Shown here one piece after another: positions 18,413 to 26,786 of a DNA stretch of 64,000 bases. Position 1 is the first letter of the stretch, and every line of letters begins with the position of its first letter. Below the pieces are notes generated by a model, which made no database searches, was not told the DNA's origin, and saw nothing but the letters and a program-made list of their open reading frames with translations. A program made the translations under genes and the position numbers. This stretch comes from JBFLYN01 sp040756655 (GTDB taxonomy: Bacteria; Bacillota; Sulfobacillia; UBA8153): positions 36,469 through 100,468 of the forward strand of contig JBFLYN010000007.1 of NCBI GenBank assembly GCA_040756655.1, written 5' to 3'.

Positions 18413-19318
18413 CTATCTTGCCACCAATTGCACCTCGTCTTCGTCGGCCAGCACATGGCCGCCCCCGACCCGCTGCCCGGGGAACCGCGCCGATGGTCCC
18501 CAGACACGGGCATACCGCAGGCTGCCGGCCAGTTCGTTGTGAACTCGCCCGGCCAGCTCGGCAACAGTAGTACCCCTGGGAAGCACAAAAGGGTCGCCGG
18601 CCCGGCCATGGTGCCAGACCCGGATCAACCCGGACCTTTCCCAGAGAGCTTGCCCCAGCCGGTCCATACCCGCGCCGGTGTGGGCCGATACGGGTACCGC
18701 CGTGCGGGTGGCAAACTCCGGCACCGTGTCCACCAGGTCGCAGCGAGTAAGGATGACCAGGTCGGGATCAAGCCCCAGCGCGTCCAGTTCCGGGCACAGT
18801 CCCTCCCATAGTTGCGCTGGGCCGGCGTCCGCTGGCAGAAGGCAACAAAGGATATCGGCGTTGCGGGCGGCTGCGGCCAGCGCGCGGCCCTGCCCTCTCC
18901 CTTCCCCGGCCCCGGCCACCAGTCCCGGGATCTCCACCAGTTGCGCCCGGGCCCCGTTGAAGTTCACCGTGGCGGCCACCGGCCTGGTGGTGGTGAAGGC
19001 GTAATCACCTATGGCTACCTGGCGTCCGGTCAGCGCTCGGAGCAGGGACGACTTGCCGGCATTGGGCGGCCCGATGAGCGCCACCTGGAAGTCGCCGTCC
19101 TTGGCGATGGCGAACTCTTCCTTCTGCACTACCCGCGACCTCACGCGGGTGCGTTCGATCTCTTCTTTGATCCACTTGCGGAGCTGCCCGTAGGGTCCCT
19201 GGTAGTAGCCGGGCAGTTCCTCCAGGGCAGCCCTGAGTAGCTTGATGCGGTCTGTATCGCTGGCTCCGCGGAGTCGCCGCTTGATGAGACGGCGCATCTC
19301 GGGCTCGGGCATGGGCAT
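18413..19318 (-). CDS. TGS-domain GTPase (DRG/Obg-related), copy 1
   Basis: A 301-residue GTPase: an N-terminal helical segment (about 1-70), a G domain (about 78-225) and a C-terminal TGS-like domain (about 230-301, ending GGGHVLADEDEVQLV). The P-loop is GPPNAGKS (83-90). G3 reads EIPG (129-132) instead of DxxG, and G4 reads TRCD (191-194) instead of NKxD, so nucleotide handling may differ from the second copy at 26787-27761. ATG at 19318 has GAGGAGGA eight bases upstream. It lies between a small upstream gene and ptb. The family is widespread and probably acts on ribosomes or RNA; no specific role is known here. Confidence 0.88.
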   Translation of the reverse strand: MPMPEPEMRRLIKRRLRGASDTDRIKLLRAALEELPGYYQGPYGQLRKWIKEEIERTRVRSRVVQKEEFAIAKDGDFQVALIGPPNAGKSSLLRALTGRQVAIGDYAFTTTRPVAATVNFNGARAQLVEIPGLVAGAGEGRGQGRALAAAARNADILCCLLPADAGPAQLWEGLCPELDALGLDPDLVILTRCDLVDTVPEFATRTAVPVSAHTGAGMDRLGQALWERSGLIRVWHHGRAGDPFVLPRGTTVAELAGRVHNELAGSLRYARVWGPSARFPGQRVGGGHVLADEDEVQLVAR

Positions 19319-19346
19319 GGCGCATTCCTCCTCAAAATGCAACAGC

Positions 19347-19364
19347 CGGGCCGTTTCCGGCCCG
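19347..19364 (-). other. GNRA-loop hairpin in the GTPase leader
   Basis: On the minus strand a seven-base-pair stem CGGGCCG/CGGCCCG closes a GAAA tetraloop between the small ORF and the GTPase start. It is followed by GCTGTTGCATTTTG, so a weak attenuator or an RNA-stability element is possible. Confidence 0.45.
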
Positions 19365-19383
19365 ACTGGGAATGCCCTCCCGG

Positions 19384-19491
19384 TTAGACGCGCCGGAAAC
19401 TGGAAAAGTACAGATGGCTGCCGCCATGGACTGCTTTTCCATGGACGATATGTCTAAGGTGCAGCCACCCGTTGATCCAGTTTCCCGCCAT
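19384..19491 (-). CDS. Small 35-residue histidine-rich protein or leader peptide
   Basis: A short gene in front of the TGS GTPase. ATG at 19491 has a perfect AGGAGG (19498-19503) six bases upstream, and a promoter with TATAAT lies about 26 bases before that. The peptide begins MAGNWINGWLHLRH and contains five histidines (11, 14, 17, 22, 26), then a YFSSF aromatic patch and an RRV end, stop TAA. It ends about 65 bases before the GTPase ATG, with a hairpin between. It could be a leader peptide or a free small protein. I know no family. The ribosome site and promoter are seen; translation is inferred. Confidence 0.55.
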   Translation of the reverse strand: MAGNWINGWLHLRHIVHGKAVHGGSHLYFSSFRRV

Positions 19492-19523
19492 GATCGGCCT
19501 CCTAACGTCTATTTCCAAACCGT

Positions 19524-19553
19524 ATTATACACCGGGACCACCGCCGCCCGCAA
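19524..19553 (-). promoter_or_regulatory. SigA-type promoter of the small ORF, GTPase and ptb operon
   Basis: Minus strand: TTGCGG (19548-19553), 18-base spacer, perfect TATAAT (19524-19529). It overlaps the last codons of the upstream 5'-nucleotidase gene. Predicted transcript start near 19517, giving a short 26-base leader before the small gene. Confidence 0.7.
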
Positions 19554-21432
19554 GCCGGGCCGCCCTGCCCCGGCGCCTCAGGATGGTCACCGACACTACC
19601 AGCCCGATCACGCCCCCAAGTCCCAGGAGGGGCCACACCAGCAAGGGGATGGTTGCCGCTACCTCCAGCCTTCCTTCGGGACCAGCGTAAGCCTGGGCAA
19701 TGCGGGAGTAACCCCCGGGGCCCTTTGGCTGGGCAGTCACATAGTCTAGCACTGCCTTCCACACCTTCAATTCCTGGCCGTCGGCCCGCACAATGTGGTT
19801 CCTCAAGTCGGCAATGGGATTCCCCTGGGCATCTTTGGGAGTGATGGCCAGCTTGGGCAGCATCTCTCCGACCTTGGGTATAAACGAGGTGGTGTAGTAG
19901 TCCGCTACCACGTGATACAGGCGTTGGTCCCCGCGGTCCAGCCGGGCGCCCGTCGCCCAGTGCGCCGACAGCACCGCTCGCGTTGTGGGCAGAGGCTTGT
20001 TCAATACCGGCACCCAAAAGAGCACAGCCCGGGACGGGTCGTAGCGGGCCGAAAGACCAGAGACCTGGAGGTAGTAGGAGTCACCCAAAAGCTCCGACAG
20101 CAACACCGAAATCTCCAAGGCTCGCCTGATCTCCTCTCCCGTCAGGAAGAAGGCGACTACGGAGTACCCGGGCTGGCCGTCCAGCCCGCGTCCCAGCGAC
20201 AAGGGAGAAACCAGGTCGTATAAAGTTACCCGTCCCTGGAACGGGTAAACGGTCCCCCGTAGCACGCCGTTGGGTTGCACGGCCAGGTCTACCGGGCGAC
20301 CGGTGCATCGCTCCACCGCCCACCTGAGCGCGTCGGCGACCAGGTTGCCCAGGCCGCTCTCGGCCCGGGTGGCATCGCGGACTGGGAAGTCCACTTCGGC
20401 CACGATGGCGCGCATGTCCTGGTAGGCTCCCTTGGTCAACCGCTGCAAGAAGGCGTTGGCCTCGACCGCATACTGGGCAACCTTGGTCGCTATGACCGGG
20501 TCCTCCTTTACCCTGGCGTCCAGTGGCACCAGGATGCCGGTGTTGCGGAGCCGGAGGGCCCGGGTGCCGGGGTGAAAGGCCAGTTCCAGGACTCCCACCT
20601 GCTCGAGGTGGGGGCCGCTCTGCACGATGAGGGTCTTCCCCTCCCGCACCGGTGCGTTCAAGGTAGTATGGCAATGTCCTCCCACGATCAGGTGAATACC
20701 GGGTACGGCCCGGGCCAGGGCGCGCTCTTCTTCCAGCCCCATGTGACTCAGTAGCACCACCACGTCGGCGCCTTCCGCCTGCAGGCGCTGCACTGCCCGG
20801 CGGGCTGCCTGCTGCTGATCGGTGAAAGTGACCCCGTCAGTATGGTGGGTTACCCGGACGGCGTCTTGGCCCAAGAGGCCCAAAAAGCCGACTTTCAGCC
20901 CGTTTTCCAAGGACACCAGTACCGTCTCTGCCAGGCCCACGTCGGCCAGGGGATGGCCCGGGTCGGGCACCAGGTTGCTGGCGACGATAGCGGTGCGCCG
21001 GGCGGCCTGGGGGTACCCGGCTTTCTTCAGGTAGGTAGCCAGTTCCTCGGTTCCGTAGTCAAACTCGTGGTTGCCCAGGTTGACCACGTCGTAGCCCATG
21101 TCCAGCATCAGTGACAATTCCGGTGCGCGCCCGGTTAAGGCCAACCAGCTGAACAGGGTTCCCCCGATGAAGTCACCCGCTGACACCAAAAGCACCGGTT
21201 CGTTGCCCCTGGACTTCTCTTGTCGGATCTGGGCGACTGCTCCCCCCAGCCGGGCGAATCCGCCCCGCCCTCCGCTCCCATGGGCGGGAGAATGCGGTAC
21301 CAGCTGGGAGTGCTCGTCGCTGGTATGGATGATGGTAAACAGGAGTTCCTCGCCACTGGCCCGCGTGGTTCCGGAGAGAACCAAGCCCACCAGCATGAAT
21401 AGAAAAAGGGACGCCGCCATAGTGCGTCTCAT
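19525..21432 (-). CDS. Cell-surface 5'-nucleotidase / metallophosphatase
   Basis: Hydrolyses nucleotides or related phosphate esters outside the cell. 635 residues: signal peptide (hydrophobic to about residue 25), calcineurin-like domain with HTSDEHSQL, SAGDFIGG, NLGNHEFDYG, LLSHMG and GGHCHT metal motifs, then the 5'-nucleotidase C-terminal domain (LVADALRWA, QPNGVLRG), and a C-terminal transmembrane helix with a basic tail (RRRGRAAR) that anchors it. ATG at 21432 with GGAGGCGG upstream. It would supply nucleosides for the BMP/ABC nucleoside uptake operon at 55-64 kb. Confidence 0.93.
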   Translation of the reverse strand: MRRTMAASLFLFMLVGLVLSGTTRASGEELLFTIIHTSDEHSQLVPHSPAHGSGGRGGFARLGGAVAQIRQEKSRGNEPVLLVSAGDFIGGTLFSWLALTGRAPELSLMLDMGYDVVNLGNHEFDYGTEELATYLKKAGYPQAARRTAIVASNLVPDPGHPLADVGLAETVLVSLENGLKVGFLGLLGQDAVRVTHHTDGVTFTDQQQAARRAVQRLQAEGADVVVLLSHMGLEEERALARAVPGIHLIVGGHCHTTLNAPVREGKTLIVQSGPHLEQVGVLELAFHPGTRALRLRNTGILVPLDARVKEDPVIATKVAQYAVEANAFLQRLTKGAYQDMRAIVAEVDFPVRDATRAESGLGNLVADALRWAVERCTGRPVDLAVQPNGVLRGTVYPFQGRVTLYDLVSPLSLGRGLDGQPGYSVVAFFLTGEEIRRALEISVLLSELLGDSYYLQVSGLSARYDPSRAVLFWVPVLNKPLPTTRAVLSAHWATGARLDRGDQRLYHVVADYYTTSFIPKVGEMLPKLAITPKDAQGNPIADLRNHIVRADGQELKVWKAVLDYVTAQPKGPGGYSRIAQAYAGPEGRLEVAATIPLLVWPLLGLGGVIGLVVSVTILRRRGRAARLAGGGGPGV

Positions 21433-21662
21433 CAGGCCACCGCCTCCGAATCACTGGGAGATTGCTGGTAAGATTCGACGCTTGCCCTCATTATCCTGGC
21501 GGCCCTGTCAAAAGGAAACCAGCGGGCGGCCGGAGAAATCCGGCGAGAGTGTGCCAGCCACTACCAGTCGCGGGCGGGCAGCAGTAACCTCCCGGCCCAG
21601 GAGGGTGGACAGAGGCAGGTCCACGGTCCAGGTGAGGGCTCATGGGAGAAAGGAGAAAAGAA

Positions 21663-22309
21663 GTGGAACCATTTGCTTCTGTGCTTTTCGATCTGGATGG
21701 GACCCTGATCAACACGACTCCACTGATCATGGAGTGTTTCCGACACACGTTTCTTTGCCACTTCCGCCGCCAGCCAACCCATGATGAACTTATGGCCCTT
21801 CTGGGAGTTCCCCTGCACAAGGCCTTTGGTGGGTACCCCGGGATGGAGAAAACCTGATCCAGACCTACCTGGAATGCAACCGCCAAAGGCATGACGCCAG
21901 TGTAAGTATCTTCCCGGGCATTGAGGAGCTTCTGCTGCAACTGAGCAACCGAGGCATCCCGGCTGGTGTTGTTACCTCCAAGCGCCGGGAACTAGCTTTG
22001 AGGGGCATGCGGCTTTTTGGCATAGAACGATTCATGTCGGTGTGCGTGTACATGGAAGATACGGTCAGGCACAAACCGGATGGGGAGCCCATACTCAAAG
22101 CCATGGAGCAGTTGCCTACGATAAACAAAGGATCGGTTGTGTACGTAGGAGATACTTCCCACGACATCCTCTGTGCCAACAACGCCGGTGTAAGAAGCGC
22201 CGCCGTGGCGTGGAGCCATGCATGTAGAGCTACCCTGGAGGAATACCGGCCGGACCTTTTCTTGGAATCGCCATTGGATCTTCTGCAGTATGTCCGCAAG
22301 CCGGAGTGA
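21663..22309 (+). pseudogene. HAD-family phosphatase (PpaX/Gph-like), frameshifted
   Basis: The GTG at 21663 (AAAGGAG seven bases upstream) begins FASVLFDLDGTLINTTPLI with the HAD nucleophile DLDGT. The frame ends at 21857 just after the bases GAGAAAACC. From about 21850 a second frame continues with ENLIQTYLECNRQRHD, SIFPGIEELLLQL, GVVTSKRREL (motif II) and VYVGDTSHDILCANNAGV (motif IV) to 22309. One extra A in the AAAA run at 21849-21852 would give one 216-residue protein of normal PpaX length. All motifs after the break are intact, so a sequencing error or a very recent mutation is likely. Confidence 0.8.
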
Positions 22310-22740
22310 GTTTGTGGTAGGCGCCGTCAGAAAGTGCCAGAAAGAAGATGGGCCCCGCCGTGGTCTTTGCCGGCAGCACCCGGAAAACCACTGCGTAGTA
22401 GCAAGTGCAACTGGGCCGAGTTACCGCAGGCCGGCCAGCCGAGGCACTAACTCAAGCTGGTCCTGACCCTGCGGTCCCCGGGCGAGTGGAAGCCGTGGAC
22501 CACTGGCATGGCGCCTGCTTGCTGTGGACTATACGGTAGACGCTCCTGGGCAAGCTGCGTGCTCGGCTCCTAAATGAGATACCTGCTTGGTGCGCAGCGC
22601 CCATCGCCCCGTTCTGCCACCTGGCAGGCCCGGGCCAGTGCGCGTATTCTGCCCGTAGAGATAATGGCCGCCCCAGTTCCCCGGCGTGCTCCTGCACGGT
22701 GCCGGGGACCCCTCGATAACTCCGGGCCGGGCGGAGGATA
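22310..22740. other. Intergenic region without recognised gene
   Basis: About 430 bases before the mutase promoter. I looked for a cobalamin riboswitch, which would suit a B12-dependent mutase, and did not find its conserved box. No frame resembles a known protein. Confidence 0.45.
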
Positions 22741-22769
22741 TTGGCATGTGATGAAGAATTTCACCTAAT
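22741..22769 (+). promoter_or_regulatory. SigA-type promoter of the mutase operon
   Basis: TTGGCA (22741-22746), a 17-base spacer, CCTAAT (22764-22769). The start codon follows 31 bases later with GGAGGTGG in between. Confidence 0.5.
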
Positions 22770-22799
22770 GTATGCCATCCTTTCCGGAGGTGGATCGGT

Positions 22800-24392
22800 T
22801 TGGAACGACGAGAGCGCTTTCAGACCATATCCGGGCTCCCCGTCCGCCCCTGTTACCGGCCGGAGGACGCTGCCCAGCTGGAGTACCCGCGCGACCTTGG
22901 TGACCCGGGCCAATACCCGTTCACCCGCGGCATCCATCACACCATGTACCGGGGACGCCTGTGGACCATGCGGCAGTTTTCGGGCTTCGGTACTGCTCTT
23001 GAGACCAATGCCCGCTTCCGTTACCTACTGGAGCAAGGGCAAACGGGTCTTAGCGTGGCCTTTGACATGCCCACCATCATGGGGTATGATTCCGACCACC
23101 CGCGGGCTTACGGCGAGGTGGGTGTAGTCGGGGTAGCCATCGACTCGCTGGCCGATATGGAAATCCTCTTCAGCGGCATCCCGCTGGGCCAGGTGAGCAC
23201 GTCCATGACCATCAATGCCCCGGCCTCTGTGCTGCTGGCCATGTACGTGGCCGCCGGGGCCAAGCAAGGTGTCCCTGGGGACCGGCTAAGTGGTACAGTG
23301 CAAAACGACATCCTAAAGGAGTACATCGCCCAGAAGTCCTACGTCTTCCCGCCTGCGCCTTCCATGCGCCTTATTACCGACATCATGGCCTACTGCTCGC
23401 GGCACGTGCCCCGCTGGAACACCATTAGCATCAGTGGCTATCACATCCGCGAGGCCGGCAGTACGGCCGCCCAGGAGCTGGCGTTCACCCTCGCCGACGG
23501 CATGGCCTACGTCGAGGCGGGCATGGCAGCAGGCCTGGACGTGGACGTGTTCGCGCCACGGCTTTCGTTCTTCTTCAACGCCCACAACGACCTCTTCGAA
23601 GAAGTTGCCAAGTACCGGGCCGCCCGCCGCATCTGGGCCCGGGCCATGAAGGAGAAGTATGGTGCCCGCGATCCTCGCTCCTGGCTCCTCAGGTTCCACA
23701 CCCAGACCGCCGGCTGCTCGCTCACGGCCCAGCAGCCTGAAAACAACATCGTTCGTACCACCGTGCAGGCCCTGGCCGCCGTGCTCGGCGGCACCCAGTC
23801 CCTGCACACCAACTCCATGGACGAGGCCTGGGCCTTACCCTCGGAGAAGGCGGCCACCATCGCTCTTAGGACCCAGCAAATCCTGGCCGAGGAAAGCGGT
23901 GTGGTCAACACCGTGGACCCCCTGGGCGGCTCCTACTTCATCGAGGCGCTTACCAACGAGATGGAACAAGCCGCTCATGCCTACTTCCAGGCCATCGAGC
24001 GCATGGGTGGCGTCATACCCGCCATTGAGAAGGGTTTTTTCCAGCGGGAGATCGCCGATGCGGCCTATGCCTACCAACGACGCGTGGACAGCAAGGCGTA
24101 CGGGGTGGTGGGCGTAAACTGCTACGAGGTTCCAGAGAAGGTGGAGATACCCCTCCTGCGCATCCATCCTGAAACCGAGCGGCGGCAGGTCGAAAGGCTC
24201 CAGCAAGTACGCCGGGAACGCGACAACGCCCAGGTGGAGGCGGCCCTGGGCCGGCTGGAAAGCTGTGCCCGCGGGCAGGAAAACGTCATGCCCGCCATGG
24301 TGGAGGCGGTCTGTGCCTATGCAACTGTCGGGGAAATCATGGATCGGTTGCGCCAGGTCTTCGGCGTCTACCGTGAGCCGGCCTTGTTCTGA
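22800..24392 (+). CDS. icmA: B12-dependent acyl-CoA mutase large subunit, isobutyryl-CoA mutase type
   Basis: Catalytic subunit of a coenzyme B12-dependent carbon-skeleton mutase, 530 residues. It aligns without gaps to methylmalonyl-CoA mutase between the substrate-binding residues: counting back from His215 (SISGYH, equal to His244 of the Propionibacterium enzyme) puts Phe60 (RQFSGF) at the Tyr89 position and Gln178 (YIAQKS) at the Arg207 position. Phe and Gln there are the pair known from isobutyryl-CoA mutase IcmA; methylmalonyl-CoA mutases have Tyr and Arg, the Arg binding the substrate carboxylate. So n-butyryl/isobutyryl-CoA is the likely substrate. TTG start with GGAGGTGG six bases upstream. 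The B12-binding subunit follows directly. Confidence 0.88.
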   Translation: MERRERFQTISGLPVRPCYRPEDAAQLEYPRDLGDPGQYPFTRGIHHTMYRGRLWTMRQFSGFGTALETNARFRYLLEQGQTGLSVAFDMPTIMGYDSDHPRAYGEVGVVGVAIDSLADMEILFSGIPLGQVSTSMTINAPASVLLAMYVAAGAKQGVPGDRLSGTVQNDILKEYIAQKSYVFPPAPSMRLITDIMAYCSRHVPRWNTISISGYHIREAGSTAAQELAFTLADGMAYVEAGMAAGLDVDVFAPRLSFFFNAHNDLFEEVAKYRAARRIWARAMKEKYGARDPRSWLLRFHTQTAGCSLTAQQPENNIVRTTVQALAAVLGGTQSLHTNSMDEAWALPSEKAATIALRTQQILAEESGVVNTVDPLGGSYFIEALTNEMEQAAHAYFQAIERMGGVIPAIEKGFFQREIADAAYAYQRRVDSKAYGVVGVNCYEVPEKVEIPLLRIHPETERRQVERLQQVRRERDNAQVEAALGRLESCARGQENVMPAMVEAVCAYATVGEIMDRLRQVFGVYREPALF

Positions 24393-24409
24393 TGGGAGGG
24401 GTCACCGGG

Positions 24410-24811
24410 ATGGACAGAAAGATCAGGGTACTGGTGGGTAAGCCCGGCCTGGACGGGCATGACCGGGGCGCCAAAGTGGTGGCCCGGGCCTACCGGGATG
24501 CAGGCATGGAAGTTATCTATTCGGGCCTGCACCGAACCCCGGCTGAGCTGGTACAGGCGGCCATCGACGAGGACGTGGACGTAGTGGCGCTGAGCATCCT
24601 ATCAGGAGCTCATAACGCGCTGGTGCCGGCGGTGTTGGAAGGCCTGCGCGCCCAGGGCATCGACGATGTGCTGGTGCTGGTGGGCGGCATCGTCCCGGAG
24701 CACGATGTGCCCGGGCTCAAGGCCGCCGGTGTAAGCGCTGTCTTTGGACCCGGCACACCGTTGGACACCATCGTTGAGTACACCAAAAACCACGTTCGAC
24801 GGGCGATCTAA
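24410..24811 (+). CDS. icmB: B12-binding small subunit of the acyl-CoA mutase
   Basis: A 133-residue cobalamin-binding Rossmann domain that partners the large subunit. The cobalt-ligating histidine is His17 in LDGHDRG, followed by the ALSILSGAH and LVGGIVPEHD loops of the B12 domain. ATG at 24410 has GGGAGGGG eight bases upstream; an in-frame ATG at 24392 overlaps the previous stop but lacks spacing for a ribosome site. A separate small subunit is the arrangement of IcmA/IcmB and of archaeal-type methylmalonyl-CoA mutases. No MeaB/IcmC-type GTPase chaperone is visible in the window. Confidence 0.93.
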   Translation: MDRKIRVLVGKPGLDGHDRGAKVVARAYRDAGMEVIYSGLHRTPAELVQAAIDEDVDVVALSILSGAHNALVPAVLEGLRAQGIDDVLVLVGGIVPEHDVPGLKAAGVSAVFGPGTPLDTIVEYTKNHVRRAI

Positions 24812-25065
24812 CCCTACCAGCCGGCACGAAGGTACCCGGGCATCCTTGGCTCAAAGTACCCGCAAGGTACAGGTGCCCGGAGCACCCGTGCACTGTGGTG
24901 CCCAGCCCGGACAGGAAGATTGCCCGTCCCGGCCAAGCACGGAGGTACGCAAACGGGGAGGTGTTACCGGAGCAAAGCCGCGGAAAACCCGTTGGCCACT
25001 GGCTGTACTTGTGCTCACCAGACATATGGTCCCATCAACAGGCCGTGAGTATAGGGGGTATAGTC

Positions 25066-26211
25066 TTGCGTTTCGAGCTCACAGAAGAGCAACTGGCGAT
25101 CCAGAAAGCCATCCGGGAACTGGTCGAGAAGGAAATCGCCCCAGGGGCCCGGGAACGCGATGAGTCCGGCGAGTTTCCGGCCCATATCTTCAGGCGGCTG
25201 GGGGAACAAGGTTACATGGGCATGATGCTGCCTGAAGAGTATGGCGGCATCGGTGCTGACCACCTCAGCCATACCATCTGCGTGGAAGAGATCTCCAAGG
25301 GCTGTGCATCCACCGGTGTGATTTTCGAGGTCCACAACAGCCTGGTGTCAGAGACCATCCTGCACCGTGGCAATGCTTATCAAAAGGACTTGTACCTCCC
25401 CCGCATGACCGGCGAGTGGCTGGGGGCATTTGCCCTCACCGAGCCGGGGGCGGGGTCGGACGCAGGTTCGGTCGCTGCCACGGCCGTTCGCGACGGTGAC
25501 TACTACGTGCTCAACGGGACCAAGTGCTTCATCAGCAACGCCGGTCAGGCCCAGCTCTACCTGATCATCGCCTCCACCGACCGGAGCAAGGGCTCCCGGG
25601 GGCTCAGTGCGTTTCTGGTGGAGTCCTCATACCCCGGCCTTTCCACCGGGAAGCCCGAAGCCAAAATGGGGATCCGGGCGTCGTCCACTGCCGATGTGAT
25701 CCTGGAAGACTGCCGGGTTCCCGCCTCCAACCTGCTGGGCCAGGAAGGTGAGGGCCTCAAGATCGCTCTGGGTGCCCTGGACTCGGGACGCATCGGCATT
25801 GCCGCCCAGGCCTTGGGCATTGCCCAGGCCGCCATGGAAAAGGCGGGTCGCTACGCCAAGCAGCGCATCCAGTTCGGCAAGCCCATCGCAGAGTTCCAGG
25901 CCATCCAATGGATGCTCGCGGACATGGCCACGGATATTGACGCTGCTCGCCTGCTCACCTACCGGGCCGCCTACCTGAGGAGCAAGGGCGTAAGGTGCAG
26001 CGCCGAAGTGGCCAAGGCCAAGCTCTTTGCTTCCACCATGGCCATGCGTCACACGGTGAAGGCAGTGCAGATCATGGGCGGGTATGGTTACATGCGTGAG
26101 TATGATGTCGAGCGACACCTGCGCGATGCGAAGATCACCGAGATCTACGAGGGCACTTCCGAAGTCATGCGCATGGTCATTGCCGGGCAGCTACTCAAGG
26201 ACCTGGATTAA
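25066..26211 (+). CDS. Acyl-CoA dehydrogenase (short or branched chain type), copy 1
   Basis: FAD enzyme that introduces the alpha-beta double bond in an acyl-CoA. 381 residues with the family blocks FALTEPGAGSDAG, CFISNAGQA, the GIRASSTADV loop and the C-terminal GGYGYMREYDVERHLRDAKI. The catalytic base is Glu362 in YEGTSEV, the position used by butyryl/medium-chain enzymes. TTG at 25066 has AGGGGG seven bases upstream; a longer frame from 24895 has no family similarity in the extra part. It is 254 bases after the mutase small subunit, so it probably shares the pathway (butyryl- or isobutyryl-CoA oxidation or the reverse). Confidence 0.92.
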   Translation: MRFELTEEQLAIQKAIRELVEKEIAPGARERDESGEFPAHIFRRLGEQGYMGMMLPEEYGGIGADHLSHTICVEEISKGCASTGVIFEVHNSLVSETILHRGNAYQKDLYLPRMTGEWLGAFALTEPGAGSDAGSVAATAVRDGDYYVLNGTKCFISNAGQAQLYLIIASTDRSKGSRGLSAFLVESSYPGLSTGKPEAKMGIRASSTADVILEDCRVPASNLLGQEGEGLKIALGALDSGRIGIAAQALGIAQAAMEKAGRYAKQRIQFGKPIAEFQAIQWMLADMATDIDAARLLTYRAAYLRSKGVRCSAEVAKAKLFASTMAMRHTVKAVQIMGGYGYMREYDVERHLRDAKITEIYEGTSEVMRMVIAGQLLKDLD

Positions 26212-26284
26212 CCGGAAAAGGGGCCAGTGGACGGGCGGTGCACCGGGCCCTGCGAAGCACACCTGAACAGTGGTGAACACATCA

Positions 26285-26317
26285 GTCCCGGGCCCGCCAT
26301 CAGGCTGGGCCCGGGAC
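26285..26317 (+). terminator. Terminator hairpin after the acyl-CoA dehydrogenase gene
   Basis: Perfect 11-base-pair stem (26285-26295 with 26307-26317), 11-base loop, followed by TTGGCTTGG. The U-run is weak, but the position, 74 bases after the stop, fits the end of the mutase and dehydrogenase operon. Confidence 0.55.
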
Positions 26318-26574
26318 TTGGCTTGGCCAGCCCCGATCAGCCACCAGCCCTCCCGCGCCTCCCCAGGCCCGGCGAGCAGCGGCACACCCATCCTTCCCGT
26401 TCCCCCGGCCAGCCACTCGGGTCCAGGCGCGCCGGGCCCGCCCCGCCTTGGGCTCCGGTGTCCCTGCCCCTTGGCCTGGTGCGGAAAGGTCCGTAACCCC
26501 GTCATCTAAGCTCGGTACTAACACCATGGTGGTCCCTGGTCGCCTCCATCCCCCTACGGGGCAGAGGCATTCCC

Positions 26575-26781
26575 TTGTTGAGCTGGTCCGTTCCTAAGGC
26601 TCATTGGGCGCCCTACCTGAGCCAGAATCAGTTCGAAGTAGCTTTCCTGAACCAGTTACTACAACTGCTACCAGCTGCTGACCACCAGCGGTGGTCATTC
26701 ATCTGCGACCGCGGCTTCGCAGGGCTGACCTCCTGCCAGGGGACGAGTCAGGGGCGCCGGCCCTGCTGGCTGGGACGGTAG
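26575..26781 (+). mobile_element. Fragment of an IS4-type transposase
   Basis: A short frame contains LSWSVPKAHWAPYLSQNQ, then FLNQLLQLLPAADHQRWSFI and CDRGFAG. The spacing of a helix before 'DRGF' is the pattern of IS4-family DDE transposases around the second catalytic Asp. Nothing before or after continues the protein, there are no clear inverted repeats, and the frame stops at 26781. It looks like the remains of an old insertion. Confidence 0.45.
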
Positions 26782-26786
26782 CGGCT

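Noticed and set aside
21843..21857. Programmed -1 frameshift in the HAD gene
   Set aside because: The bases do not form a standard X XXY YYZ slippery heptamer in the zero frame and no pseudoknot or stimulatory hairpin follows; a missing base is simpler.
22310..22799. Possible cobalamin riboswitch before the B12-dependent mutase
   Set aside because: The conserved cobalamin box is not present on the plus strand, and a plain promoter lies at 22741-22769.
24812..25065. A regulatory RNA between the mutase small subunit and acyl-CoA dehydrogenase
   Set aside because: Only a loose CCGGGCA/TGCCCGG pairing; no T-run and no known motif.
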